This document shows positions 1-16,500 of a stretch of 64,000 nt of DNA, piece after piece. Each line of letters begins with the position of its first letter. The stretch's first letter is position 1. The notes under the pieces were generated by a model, which worked only from the letters and a program-made list of their open reading frames with translations, was not told the DNA's origin and made no database searches. Location of the stretch: NCBI RefSeq assembly GCF_036669915.1, contig NC_089312.1, forward strand, positions 32,879,330 through 32,943,329. Direction: 5' to 3'. A program made the position numbers and the translations under genes. This stretch comes from Pocillopora verrucosa. Lineage: Eukaryota; Cnidaria; Anthozoa; Scleractinia; Pocilloporidae.

Positions 1-52
1 AAGTCCTTAAATCAAATTTTTTCAACAGTGTCGAATATCATAATTCTTTTAG

Positions 53-2829
<2,777 letters not shown>

Positions 2830-3608
2830 ACAGACGTTCATGATGCTCTGAGCTGGTCCATTAAGTACATTGTGTAGCCACACAGAATTTGATCCCAAGT
2901 GCCTCTGGATAGTTCCTATATCCTAAATAGAAAATGCATGAGACTGCATGCGTGACAGCTAAGTTGGTTAGTTTACTGCGGAGTGATACATGTCATACAT
3001 TTATATTGTGTAACGATCGGTCAAATAGAAAAACAAGCTGGTAAAGTGTGTGCGTGTTGTGTTCTGTTTCTGTCGATTTTTTAGCCGCATGGCATTAATG
3101 CAGCGCTCGTTTAGAATTAATCGCTCCTCTGGTTTTTTAACGTCACCTCTGCTCGGGCGTATTTCAAGGTTAGTAAAATGAAGTGCGATTACTAATCCTA
3201 GAGAAACTCATCAAACTGTCTCAATGATTCAAGGGGAATTTGAGGGACTTGGGCGCTTAGCACTGTCAGTTGCATTTTTATCGATTCCAGTTGGTCACAA
3301 GTTGAAACAGCTGATAGAAACTTTTGTTAAGAGTCAACCCCCCCCCCCCTTCCCCTCAAAACAACAACAACAACGTCTTTTTCCTGTAACTGACCGTACC
3401 TTTACTGTTTTAAATATCATGTTTCTAGGTACAAATGCTATGTATGTAGTTCTTGTTTTAAATATTGTTTTACTCCCTTAACAAAATTTAACAACGAAAT
3501 AACTTGGACAGACAGAGAACCAAAGTTCGACAAAGTTAGTGACCTTACAAGATTTCTCCAAATGAACGTGGAAAAATTTTAAATGCGAATTACAAAAATA
3601 TTTCAACG
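2830..3608. other. Intergenic, 3' flanks of converging genes
   Basis: The GH31 gene (+) and the first MFSD6-like gene (-) converge here, so this should hold both 3' UTRs. A poly-C run lies near 3339-3350, followed by an ACAACAACAACAAC stretch. No further gene seen. Confidence 0.5.
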
Positions 3609-6130
3609 CTATCTGCCGTAAAGAAGGCATGGCACTAATGGAGCAGCCGCTGCCCCGATAAAGGCACTTTCATGGGATTTAGACGGCTTTGCTTCACCGC
3701 GTTGAACTGCCAGCCTTTGAGCTTGCTCTTCCTCTAAAGCTTTCATTTTGTTATAAATGTCAATTCCTAAGTGAAACATGCACAGTAGGAAACAGATTGC
3801 TGCTGCAACGAGGAACATGGAGCGCGGGCTGGTGAAATCGATGATTACACCACTGATTCCTGAACCGAGAGCCATTCCCAGGCCCCAGTAGCTTCCATGA
3901 AGAATGCTTTGAACCATGGGCGTCGCTTCTGAGGAAAAAACGTAACAAGAGGGATATAGTGCAAAAAGGTCAGTACCGTATTAACGGGAAAACATAAACC
4001 GATTTGTTGCTCTCTCTGTTTACATCTTGTTGTAGGAAAAAAGAAATCGCGTCGAGCATCCTAATGAAAGCCTGCCAGGCGCATGATTAATATATTTAGG
4101 TGAGTAGGTAATTCTTATTTTCAGTGTACCGCCTTAAAGGCTAAATTGAAATCCAGTAACTGCTGTCAGACATGGCATACAGTTCCTACTCTGCCCTACA
4201 TTGTGCTTGATGTTGCAGCCACAGCAAAGTCTCCGAGATGGCGTTGACTGTAATCTTTGTTCCTGATGTAAACTCCCTTAATTCCCTGACTCTATCGTTT
4301 TGTACCGAACTAGTTAAATCCGTCTTTTTCATAGAAGTATAGAATGGATTGCCAGCATAGTTTTTTCTAGCGATTATCAAGTCAAACTGTCTGTATTGAG
4401 ATATTGAAAGGCCTGAACTTACCTGGTGGCGCGTTCACATAAACCGTGGCAATGGACCACACTCCTCCATAAGTAATCCCTTGAACCATCTCCATAGGAA
4501 TTACAAGCCAAGGATCTTTCAGGTAGGAGTACATGAGATACCTGGCTGTGTAACAGGCGAAAGCCAGGCAGATGATTCCTTGTTGACCAATAGCCTCACC
4601 CACGTACCCCGAAATGAAATACATTACTACCTCAGCCAGGCAATAAATGAGCAGGATAACACTGAATAAGGTAGGGGTTCCACCAAGATCTTGAAGATAC
4701 CAGAACAAGAACGAATTCTGAAGGCTGTGGAAACATCCAAACAAGAACAGTGTAACAATAAACACGCCGTTTTTGAAGTTTTTAAACAGCTTCATCGCGT
4801 CTTTGAAGTCAAATTCGTTCGGATTCTCTTCAAGAGGTCTATTAAATTCAACGCAGAGCGAAACCAAAACCGTAGCTCCAATGGCAATCTCAAAGAGGTG
4901 AAAACACGGGACATAGTTGATGGTGTCTGTATGCACACAGTCAGTTTCCAACGACACCCACACAGCGACAAGTATTGCAGCTAAGCTGAGTCCCAGAGAA
5001 CCAAAAAGTCTTTGTTTACCATACACACTGTCAGTTTCCACCAGAGATCTTACGATAGCATTGTCTGCTAGCATTGGCGTAGGTGTCGTTATGATTTCTG
5101 TAAGAATTACTATTAAAATGAGAGTACGAAAAACCCAGGTATTGTATTTGACGCGGAAATCTTCACTTGGTCTTGGACTTCTCTGCATATCGTTCACTGT
5201 TTCGTAGGGCCGCAGCTCATTGTTTTTATGCTTCGTTACGATGTTTTCCTGTGCTGAATCTGACTTGAGTACAAGTTTTTTTCCTCGATTATCATTTTGT
5301 GGATCGTTAATGACTTTTCTAAAATCGTCAATTGATGCGTCTTCGCGTGGAAATAAGTTAAAAGTACTTTCACTTCGCTGAACAAAGCTCCTCTTTCTTG
5401 ATTTTGCATCTGTGTCGATATTTGCATAATGACCATTCAATTGCGACCACGTTAAACGTTTTGCTTTCGAAGAAGCGTCTTCCGATTTAACGACACTTTC
5501 CAATAAATTCCCATCTGTTTTCTTCATTTTGCTTAATTTCTGATAACTTTTTGGGTCCCATTTTTGTACAAAAGTAGACAAATGTTTGTTCAAAGTAAGT
5601 TCCCTTGTTGTAATGTTGCTAGATTTGGCGGTAGAGTTGAGTCTGTTTATATTTGAAGCTGGGGTCGAAAATGCAATATCTTGAATGGCTGAAATTTCTG
5701 TTGCAGAACCATAACAAGGTAATTTGGTCGGAAAAACAAAGGACTGGCCGTAATAACCAATGATCCAACCAAAAATTGAGATGAAGTACACCACTTTTGG
5801 CCTACTGAATCGATCCGTAACCATTTTCCACAACGGCAAGCATACAAGTTTGACGGCGGGTCTCAGAGCAAGCAAAAGGCCAATCTGCCCAGGAGTCAGC
5901 CATAGTTGTTTGTAGTATAGGCTAAAAAACGGAAAAAGCGAACCTAATGCGGTGTAGAAGAAAAAATAGAAAGCTTTTGATACCACAAAGCTCTTATCTA
6001 TATGGCGCACTCTTTGAATAGCTCTTCGCCATGTCGACTGTCGCGAGTCTTCTAATTCTTCGTCGTGGTTGTCGTCGTTCTCTGAAGGTGAGTCAGATCC
6101 TATAGGCTGGTAAGACGTTGGAATCATCAT
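3609..6130 (-). CDS. MFSD6-like major facilitator superfamily transporter A
   Basis: Two coding exons on the minus strand: 6130 down to 4423, and 3928 down to 3609 (stop TAG). The donor is CCACCAG/gtaagt and the acceptor ctcag/AAGCG; phase 1 is kept, giving about 675 residues. I chose the ATG at 6130 (MMIPTSYQPIGSD); the open frame extends upstream only by non-ATG codons. The N-terminus is acidic and cytosolic, then comes a first helix bundle with FYKQLWLT-like LYYKQLWLTPGQIGLLLALR and LPLWKMVTDRFSRPK, a long polar loop (roughly residues 140-310), then the second bundle with YGKQRLFGSLG and ITYGGVW. This order is typical of MFSD6 (MFS_1_like); mammalian MFSD6 was described as a macrophage MHC receptor homologue and its substrate is not settled. 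The last exon gives the final two helices and a charged tail. Its neighbour at 9358-13538 is a paralogue. Confidence 0.9.
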
Positions 6131-9100
6131 TCGACGAAACACACTTTCTGTTAACTTGCTCACATTTTTTGTGAATCGCTCGAGAAGTCGACAACAAACT
6201 CCGCTCTCTCGTCACCGACGCTGGTAATCGCATTAGCATGCAAGAATGAAAGGTCTATCTGTCTCCCTTCGTAACTCAATATGTTAATATACGTCTCATA
6301 TTTATTCATATGTGGGCAGTCAACCGCAGGCTAACCGGCTCGACTGATGTCAACAGGGTGGCAAAGAAGAAACTAGAGGACCTAGATTCAAAGTGATGAC
6401 GCTCGCACAGAAAAATTAAAAAACAAAACAAAAAACAAAGCAAAGCAAGTGATAACAAAGCTACTACTAGAAATGCAACTACTTATTTCATTTTTTTTGA
6501 AGAAATCAAACAGGACAAACCCTTTAAGCTGTTCGCACGGCTTTTGCATTTTAATGATTTTTATTCACAAGCCAGTTATTTGTTAGCTGCGCCAAAATCA
6601 TTAAGTCGTTTGTAAGCCGTTGGCAGACTTATTACATCTTTATCCTCTAGCATAACACAAATCAAGTGAAATTTGCTTAAATGTGTTACTTTTCAAAACA
6701 TTTGCCACATCTAATAGGTTCATAACAAAAATTTTTTGACGAGCATTATTTTGATCTTCCAATAGTTTAGATAAGAATGGTTTGATTGATACACTGCCCC
6801 CCGAGGCCTTCTATACTTGAAACATTTCAAGCACGCAAAATTTGCTTTTTCTAGAAAAGGTTGTCTCCTGATATAAATTCCTTTATATTGATAGCCTACT
6901 CCTCCACTGCTTTTTGTCTTCTTTCGATGAAAATTGATGAAAAATAAATACGTTAAGGTAACGAGCACAAATCTGTAAACAATACTTACAAGTTACATCA
7001 ACCTAAAAAATAGACTCCATGTTGAGTCTGTAAAGAAATAGATCACAGATGGCGTCAAAATGTAATAAGAACTCTAAAAAACAATACGTTTGCTTGTGTT
7101 TTTATAACCTGTAAAGTCTACTGAAATTGGATGCTTATCAAATTTACTACCGGCATAATCGTTCGCCGAAGAAAATCGATCGTGATCCGAAGGTCTCCGA
7201 AAACCCTCGGTAAAAGTGTCCCTATCCATCAAACCGATAGCATAGAAGCTACTCGCATGCGCAGTAGCTACATAAAGAATGGCACATGAGGCGCAGCCGA
7301 GAGAGATATTGATGTTCTTACCAAATTTTAACTTCTTCTGTGATTTAGAACTGAATGGATCCTCGGCGACGTGGAATCTATTTTTTTTATAATAGAGAAG
7401 TAAAAAGTTGTTCATGGTGAGGTATTTCATGCATCTGTCCTCCAATAGATGATAAGTCAGAACCTGAAACCTTGTCAACAATGGTACGCAGAATATTATA
7501 AAAGAACTTGATTGCGTTCGTTTGCGGTGAAGACAGGCCGATACCAATGAAAATTTTTCTGGGGGGGTGGGGTGGGAAAATCTCGATCGATAAAAATAGT
7601 AAAACGTCTTTCGATGCATCGCAAAAGGAACGGGCATGCGCAAATGGGTCAAGTTTGACCAGCCACGCAAAATAAGAAACAGCTATCACGCAAAATTTGT
7701 TTAATAACTGAAGTATTCACAGAAATATTTGAACAGAAAAGGGAAAACAAACGCTTCACGCTGTAGAAATTTCATGAATTAATGGCTAGTAGAGTTGTCT
7801 TTAGCTCCAGTAAGGCAACTTGGTTCTCCTTGCTTAAAAGTAAGCTTTCGGCCCCCCTCGTTATCGTTTCAATGATAGTGCATCCTCTGACTTTTGACCA
7901 CTACTTTGCAACCGAAATTATAATACTGCTCCGAATCCTGCATAGCCTGACAACAATCCCCGAGACGAGTAATATTTTAACGAAGTGGCAGAGGAATTCA
8001 TGATCGGCGACATAAAACAAGTTCCACATGTCACCTTCTCCTCACACTTCTTCATTAGCCCAGATACCTTTACCAGTATTTCCTTCCCTTCCTCAATAAT
8101 TTTTGTCACTAAAAATAAAAACTCGGAAAGAAACCAATAACTTCTTTCTCAAACTAAAAACAAAAGACTTTAATCAGTGTTGAGTCCAAGAATGATAAGA
8201 AGGGCTAGAACAGGAAATTTTCGCTTTTTGAATTCTCTTCGGCGGTTGGTAAGCCCCCCCTTATCATCTCATCAATAATAAACTAACTTTAAAAATAAAT
8301 TCGTTATCGACCTTAAAACGCTAACAAATGCTTTAAAACTGGTCTGTTACGGGCGTTAATTGCGTAAAACCAAAAAAGGGAGGAGGTTTGTAACCTGCGT
8401 TTGGCCCTTTTTTCCCATTGGTTTCCATTCAAGGCAAGTGCGATGCAGAAAAAACAAAACAAAACAAAATACTCAAATGTTTTCTCTCGTAACCGAAATA
8501 TTGAAACCCGTCTCAAACCCTCCTGCGTTTTTCCCCTTGGGCTAATATCGCGCCTTGTTCAATTAGCGCCTGAAACATGCTACCGCATAAGCAGAAGAAA
8601 ATTGTATGTAAGCACGTGCACCTGTCCAGCGGGGAACTGTCCAAATTAAATTACAAGCAAACATGGCTTAAACTTAACCTTACTACTAATAGGTTGGTCA
8701 TGGACGCTTTGATAATGTACCAATCCCAATTCAAGACATTGGGTGTAGAGTTTTGCTCTTAAAACGAAGCATAAACAGTTAATTTCTAAATTAGAGTCAT
8801 GTGATTCACCTGTTCATTGCATAATTCATTTAAAATAACAACAGAAACTTGTTAGATGTCTTTATCATTATCATATTTTTTTCCTCTGACGAAATCGAGG
8901 AGACAGTTTTGAATCTAGTAAACATAAAATCGTCTATCGTCTATTGTAAAATCGTTCCTTCAGCAATTATTAGAAAAACTGAAATTCATAACTTCTTTTT
9001 CTTTCCGTCTTAAGAATGTTACAATTACAGTTAGATTTGTTAATGGCAAAGCATAGATTAACTAAAGAACATAAATCTGAATCATACTAACTTTTAAATA

Positions 9101-9357
9101 AAGTGCTTTTTGAATTTAATGGTGTTTACCTTACGTTGCCCAGTCCCATGATTGCTTAAAAAATCAAAACGTTTCCCCGGATATCGATATTCGTAATAAT
9201 CGAAAAATAAAATAAATTTTCCTCTGAAAATATTTTACAACTAAATTACCCAAATATAATATCTCCCTTCCTTTGAGAAATTCTCATGTCAATGAGTTCA
9301 ATGAATAAATAAGTCAAATTAATAAATAGATTGATAAAATTTTGTTTATTAGTTACT
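6131..9357. other. Intergenic region between the two MFSD6-like genes
   Basis: The 5' flank of transporter A and 3' flank of transporter B. I see no conserved gene. A 198-codon open frame at 7074-7670 (-) has no recognisable domain and is AT-rich with runs of Phe, Ser and Lys, as chance frames in such sequence are. The region has short A/T runs and a G-rich run near 7560-7575, and nothing else of note. Confidence 0.5.
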
Positions 9358-12300
9358 TCATTTAGCATCCCCTGTTGTGTCTTGATCTGCAGCGCTCTCT
9401 TTTTCATCCCCCGGGTCCTGAGCAGGCTCCGAAGGAATCTGGGAATATTGAGAATTTTTCTGATGGAAATTGTTGATCGCGAAGAACAGAACAAGAATTG
9501 CAAAGGACAAGGCCGCTTCGAGCCGAAATGTTAAACGTGCGCCAATCGAATGAACCATCAACCCTCCAATGACTCCGCCTACAGCCATACCTAGACCCCA
9601 ATACACCCCGTGGATTATGCCTTGGATCGTGGCTCCGGAGCCTGGAAACAAATATATATTGAAAAGTTTCATTAGAGCGAATCGAAAAATAACTTTATTT
9701 TAGTTTAGTCTTGTCGTTCCAGATGAGATTTTTGCGAAGTATTAAATATTCAAGGTCAAGGTTGATTTCAATCATATGAGGCTTGAAAGCCTTGATATCA
9801 TGAAAAATGTAATCGGAATCAATGTTTTGTTACCATATAATTAACAGACAAAACAACTTACTGAATGAAGATCAACTTTACTCGTTGATCTGTAAAATAC
9901 TTGGTTCTCTAGCAAAGTGTGAAATAAATGATGACATTTTTTTCACATATTTGCCTCTCAAGTTGGATTTTTTTGGGAAGTGTTTATTTCATTTTTCTGC
10001 ATTATGCTTAACTTGATGTTTCGTGATCATGGCCATAAAAACCGATGAGAGATAAAAAAACCACATGGTCACACTTTGCACGCGATGGAGATGCCGGAGT
10101 TCAGATCCGAAATGGAATTAAAATAATTCTAGCAAGTAAAAGAAGCTGAACGTAATGACGGGAAGTTGTATCGCAAGGTTTTTTCACGCGCTGACTAAAC
10201 TTAGGATGACATTTGTGTTTAAAATTTGACAGATTTAATAGAAACCTGAGGTAAAATGGTTTGATGAATCCAATTTCAATTAATTTTTTTCAATATTCAG
10301 ATAAATGAGCCGCCTTACTTAAAAATCTTTTCAAAGTATTGTTTTGATAAGAGTCTTTTTTTGTATGGGAAAGCCTGCGTTGCCAACGATCACGCAAATC
10401 TGGTCAGCTCGATTATAGACCAACCCAGGTCTCCTCACATACTTACTGTAGGGTCCACAGACTCTCGTTTGATATCATTGATATGACAGATAAATGTACT
10501 GAAACTTTAAGGAAACACCAACTGCGGCTAATTGTTGAAATGTTTAAAAATAGCTTTTTCACCTCATTCTATGTATTCGTTTCAGAAATTCGTTACAACT
10601 GTGAATTTGTTTTTTCAGCTTTCTGACGTTGTCTTATTTAAATTGAGAGGATGATGATAATAATAATTGAAAAAAAAAAATCAGCAAAAAAAATTTTTTC
10701 TCCACTGATTATGAAGATTTGCAATGGTCAAATAAAAGGAAATTTTCATCACCATTACTTATTAACAAGCGGCCAAGACAGCTTAATTATAAAGCATACG
10801 GCCCAAAAAATGATTTCTTTCATAATTGGTTTTATGAGGGGGAGGTGGGCCAAGTAAATCAGATGGAAAGGAGATCAATTAACTTCCTTTGAAAGAGAAC
10901 CTGGGTGAAAAAACCAGATGCTCCGGAAAAGACAAGAAGGTTGATGAATGGTTTAAAAAGAAAAACAGGATTAAGCTTATGAAGAAGGTATCAATAATTC
11001 ACCGCCTCAGTTCAGTTTGAAATTAAGGAATAAAGTCTTTCAAATGGTATCTTAGCAACGCGCCCACTGAAATTCCGTCAAATAATTCGAACTAAATGAA
11101 AAGGAAGTGTAGTTGAGTTGACCCTGGATTAAAAAATCTTTACAAAAAACACCTATTTAAACGAGACTCTGCGTTTGAGAGTAAACTAATTTGAATAACA
11201 GTGTTTTTAATAACGGCGACTTAGTTTATTAATTCGAGCCAAAGCTTCATTATGGCATGAGGTGTTGGTTTACCGATACAGTTAATGGTTTTTAGTTCTT
11301 AGACAAATTAATTAGCTTAAAAAGTGAATTTTCCTCTAAGTTTGATGAGCGGGTGTTACAAAAATTGAGAAACTCATTTATGTAGAGAGGTGGTGACATA
11401 AAAAAAGTGTCCTTAGCTTTAAGTCCAATTATAACTTCGATATGAATAAGAAACATTTTCCAGGACTCTATATGCACTAAAAAAAATAATTTTGCCTTCA
11501 ACCTGAAATATCTTTTGCTTTTGTTTGATAGTTTTTTCAACTGAAATGTAAATCTACTATCAGGGGAGATTTTTTTGATCTACTCTAAGTGACTAAATGA
11601 ATGGTGTTTTTAAATCATAGCCCACTGAAACTTTTCCATATTGTCGTTTACGACTTCCTTGCATGAGGTCCGGTATCTAATAACGCAAACGAAAACAAAT
11701 ACTGTAATCTGACTGGGAGAATAACTAGTTTTGTTTGATCTTATTTCCTTTCAAAACAACAAATATTGAAGCGGTGCGGTCCGGTATTAAAAATTTCGCT
11801 TTCTCTATTTCTGGAGCACAGGTAATTAATCAAAAGATGAAATGTGACATTGAAATGCATGTCAACTAGATCTGATATTTGCTGAAGTTTAGAGAATTGA
11901 AATTTTGTCTACCATGATTTTTGATCTAAAATAAACAGAAACGGCTCACGGTCTCTTGCCACAAATTTCTGAACATAAACCGTTTTCCTCACCTGGTTGC
12001 GGTCCAACGTAGGCAACACTTGCTGTCCAAACTCCTCCGTATGTGAAGCCTTGCAAAGCTTCTAGCGGCAAAACCCACCATGGTTCATTAAGGTACGAGT
12101 AGAGCAAAAATCGTAACCCATAGCAGGCAAGCCCTGTGTAAAGAACAGCGTCGTGACCGATCTTCTGCACAAAGTAAGTCGCTAGGAAGAACATCACCAC
12201 CTCTGACAGGCAATTTACAGCGACAATGAGGGTAAAAAGGATTGGTGTTCCTCCAATGTCTTGAAGAAACCAAAACAAGAAAGAAAGCTGCAGGCTGTGG

Positions 12301-13538
12301 GAAAACCCAAGAAACAACAGTGTGCAGATGAAGGCTCCATTCTTTAGGTTGTAAAATATTTTCAGTCCCCTTAAAAACTCATTTTCCATGTTAGAGACAT
12401 CCTGTTTGGACGGCGCTGGTACGAAATTGAAGAACAGGCCGACGAAGAAGTCGAGAATCATGGCTCCGGCAAATACGTAAAAGCACGCCACATAGTTGAT
12501 GCTGTCTTCATACGGACATGAATTGAAAGCTGTCACAACGGCTCCTGACAGCAAAGAACCGATTCCCCAGCCTACCGAACCGAACAGCCTTTGTCGGCCG
12601 TATTGGTGTTCCCTTCCACTCAGGATACCAAGCGTTCCGCTATCGGTCAGCATTGGAGCTGGTGCAGCTATAAATTCACCCAGAAAAACAATCACAAGCA
12701 AAGTTGCAAAAATGCTTTGGTTGTCTTTGACGCGGAAATCATTCTTCATGTTAGGATTCTTGCGTTTCTTGTTTTTTGTCAATATTTTGGAATTTGCGTC
12801 GGTGATTTCTCGCGGCTTATCGTCATGCCTTGGTCCGGTGTCTTCCATGCTTTCTTCCTGAGCTGTCCCATAATCGAAGGGATGCACTTCTTTCCCGACC
12901 TCCTTCTGTTTGTTAAAATCATTATTTCTTAGGAATTTTTCTGGCGCCATCGACCCTCGAACTGTAGTGCCGGCATTTTCAGCTGATGAATAATTTGTTT
13001 GGTCGGCACCTTTTACGAGAGAATTTTCTTGCAAACGTGTTGAAGTGGCTGGGAAGCCACTTTGTCGCGAAGAACGATCAGTTGAGTATTGGGCGAACAA
13101 GTTTGACCGGATTTGGCTAAAGTTTGTTCTGTTCACATCAGGGTAGCAAGGTAAATGAAACGGCGAGACTATGCTTTGCGAGAAATGGGCCACAGTTGTT
13201 CCCAGAATAGACACAAGTAGAATAAGCTTCGGTTTGTTGCATACATCCGTGACCATTCCCCAGAGAGGGGAGCATAACATTTTCACAAAAGGGCGAACTC
13301 CAAGCAGAATTCCAGACTGTCGAGCTGTAAGCCACAGCTGCTTGTAGAACACGCCAAGATAAGGAAGGAAAGCGCCGGTTGCCATAAAAAAGAAGAAGAA
13401 GGACAATTTTGGTACGACGAGGTCCTTGTCAACGGTATTTAAGATCTTTTTGGCCAAATTTATTGATTCTCCCTCGAATTTCTGACATTGCTTCGACGAA
13501 TCGTCATCCGCTGATCTGGAAACCTTTTTCTTCTCCAT
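9358..13538 (-). CDS. MFSD6-like major facilitator superfamily transporter B
   Basis: Two coding exons on the minus strand: 13538 down to 11993, and 9641 down to 9358 (stop TGA), joined CCAG/gtgagg to ttccag/GCTCC in phase 1, giving about 609 residues. The start is the ATG at 13538 (MEKKKVSRSADDD); an in-frame TAG lies just upstream, so the longer non-ATG frame is not needed. Shared signatures with transporter A: GVFYKQLWLTARQSGILLG, PLWGMVTDVCNKPK, YGRQRLFGSVGWGIGSLLSG, FTYGGVW, and IIHGVYWGLGMAVGG in the last exon. The polar loop after the first helices is divergent and alignable only in patches. The last exon ends in an acidic tail (DEKESAADQDTTGD). The identical intron position and phase in both genes show they are tandem duplicates; extensive divergence says the duplication is old. 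The 2.3-kb intron (9642-11992) shows no other gene. Confidence 0.9.
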
Positions 13539-16500
13539 TCCAAAGCGCAAGGTTAATCTCGACTGAACCAAAAGTACCAGCTAAACCTTTAGAGATTACG
13601 CCGTTCAAATCAACATAATCTTTGACTCTATGGAGTAAAATCTCAGCGAGAGCCCTCCGAGAACGAAGAGATCATGATCTCGCAACGTTCATATGGCGAA
13701 GTTAATTTGAGTCATCGAGTTGACCACGTCCTTAATGCCAAGAACGATCGCGCCGAATAAGGTGACGATTGCTGCGACTGGAGTAACCTTGCGTGAAAAT
13801 AATATAATTTGGAGCACTTTAAACCACCTTGGCTCCAATGTAAACAGTCGAAGCCAACTGTTTATAGACTGTAGAACGAGATTTACATTTACAAATTTTT
13901 AGATGTCATGAAAACAATGATTAGTGGGAGTTGCCAATACGTAGGAGTGACAATGATGCCTTTCATAAAGGCCTCATCAAATAATTGCTTAAGAATTTTT
14001 GGCGGTTTTCATTGGCACCGCTTTCCACGGCAAAACACTTTTAAAACAACCAAGATCAACAGTTATCATCTGCAATAAATAAACACTGGAACTACTTTGT
14101 GTTACTTGAGCGGAGAGGGAAAATCAAATTGAATTACGCAGAGTTCTTTCAATGTCTTTTTGTGAGTCAAAAGGCGACGAAAAATTGGTGCGAAAAATAG
14201 ACCGGGCTATGCATAATTCAATTGGGACTATTTTTATTTATACTGCTATTATGAAACGTTAGAATAATTTCATTTCTCAAACACTGTGAGTTCCTTCACA
14301 TAAAAGGTAAAGAAGGCTGACAGAAAGAAGACACACAGGGGAAAGAAACAATGTTCGCAAAGAAAAATAAAAACGAATCGAGCGCATTCAACAATTGCAT
14401 CATTTGAAAGATTAAAAGGCGACCCCACACCGTTGTTTTTGCAGCTGGGAAACAGAATTTAAATGCCCAAAGCTAGCCGCACCTCTGTTTAAATATTCAA
14501 AAGCTCTCTTTTACTCTTTGAAACATCACGTTTTATGATTCTGATCAAGGAAATATTTGGGTAGATAAATATCAGATTTTTATATGCCCGTGTATGATTT
14601 CGGAAAATCGAATCGGAAATAGGTAACCTAGCAACATGAAACTACCAAAAGCTATGCAGTAAATCTTGGTACCGAGTTGATTTCAAACGAAAATACAAAG
14701 TGACGAAATCTGCATGGGTTATTTATTCAGTTGCAGGGAACACGTTCTCCTTACATCTCATCATTTATTGACATATTATTTCAACTGTCATTTCAGTACG
14801 AGTTATTAAGGCTTAAAAATCTTCCATTCGAGTCCTCGTATCTTTTCACAAAGTAGTATCAATCTGGGAAGATTTTGACCTGGGAAAAACATAACTGCTT
14901 CTAAGGTCTCGACTTTTATTGAATTAAAAAGTTATTAGAAAAACACATCATCTCGAAGACTACTCAATCGCATTATTTTTGATACTCTTTTCACATTTGA
15001 CCGATTTTTTTTATCCGTTGTTACCCAGGCAGTAATAAACCTCTTTTTGGTTTAAAAAAGAAAAAAAAAGATTCCAACGAGATTGTATCTTAAAGCTACT
15101 CAACGAAAAATGTACCTTCTGCATCAATTCTAAACCGCAAGAAAAAAACTAAACAGCTCTTCTCTTTGTGGGTTCGATGATTTCTGAAATAACATCACGG
15201 TTTTTTTTCATATGAATTTAAGAATTGTAAATATAATAACAGAAAATTACAAAAGTAATCACAAATATGAAACGTGATCTTTTTTGTAACAAAAACAGTT
15301 TTCAGAATTGGATTTGGTAAAACAACGACTCCCCGCAGAGTTTCTTTGCAAGTTTCTACTTCAAGGGGATTTTCTACGCGTCACCCACTAAATTTAAATT
15401 TACCAAAATAAGGCATTGGGAATGACACAGAGAATTACGCCTCTGTTTGTTTTGTGCATGTCGTTATTTTTTATCTAATGGCTCTAAGCTACACACGTTG
15501 TAGCCGAATTCAGTTAATTTAAGGTTGTTAAATTTAAAACAAGCCACGAAATTAAGGTCGGTAATAGTTTTATATATGAAAGCCGGAAAAGCGATAAGCA
15601 ATCCTGTCATATTGGCTTTCTGAAATTTCAGCCCCCGTAAATAGTGATATGGTAATAATTCAGTGGCAAAATTTTCTCTAAAAATTATAATTTGAAAACA
15701 TATGAACTTGATTTCGGTTTCTTTAAAGTCGTTTAATTTCAAGCCGTTCAGCAAAAATAGAACTTATGTCTTATGTGATCCCTTGTATATTTGCCAAGAC
15801 TTCAGTGAGCTGTCCAAAGTCATTTTACTGTTCAAGTAGCGTGCATCTGTTGAAAATTTTTTACAATGAAAATCAAAGCCTCTTTGTATGAGACGAAGAG
15901 CAATCTGATATACACTACTGACTCGCTGAGCTTTCTTTCATCTGTATGACGCTATTTCTCGGTAGGAAACAAATCAGTTGTAACCAGCGAAAAAGCGGAA
16001 AAGAGGTTAGATAGGCAAAAACGTTAATGATAGAGTTTTTAAATTTAGCGAAAGTACTATGTGAGAGAGCAAAGCTGAACTTCACTTAGTAAACATGTAT
16101 TACATTCGAAAAGGTGTTTTGAAATAAGCTTAAGTTTGACAACAGAGAAAGTAAAGATGAAGTATTATAAAAATGCTTATCGGTGCCGTGGGAATGTTTG
16201 AGTCATTTCGATGCTGTGTGAATGTTTGTGTAATTTCACACTTTTCATTCTAGATTGCTAGACATGATTCCCAGACAGGTATCGAAAATGCATTATAACT
16301 TCACTAATTTAAATCTCAGCTTATGATATCAGTTTATTTTTCATAAAGGAAAACTTCTTTTCATCCCAAGAAGGACTAATTCTATTTCCTTTTATTTTCA
16401 AATTTTTAAAACCATTATCTGCAATAATCAGGCTTTGTATTGATTCAATCCTAACCGGTTTTTAATATTCTTTATTTTCATATTTTGATTACTTCATAAT

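Noticed and set aside
7074-7670. 198-codon frame on the minus strand between the transporters
   Set aside because: No domain, odd composition, runs through a G-rich tract, and no supporting splice or promoter context. Long for chance, so an RNA check would be worthwhile, but not supportable from sequence.
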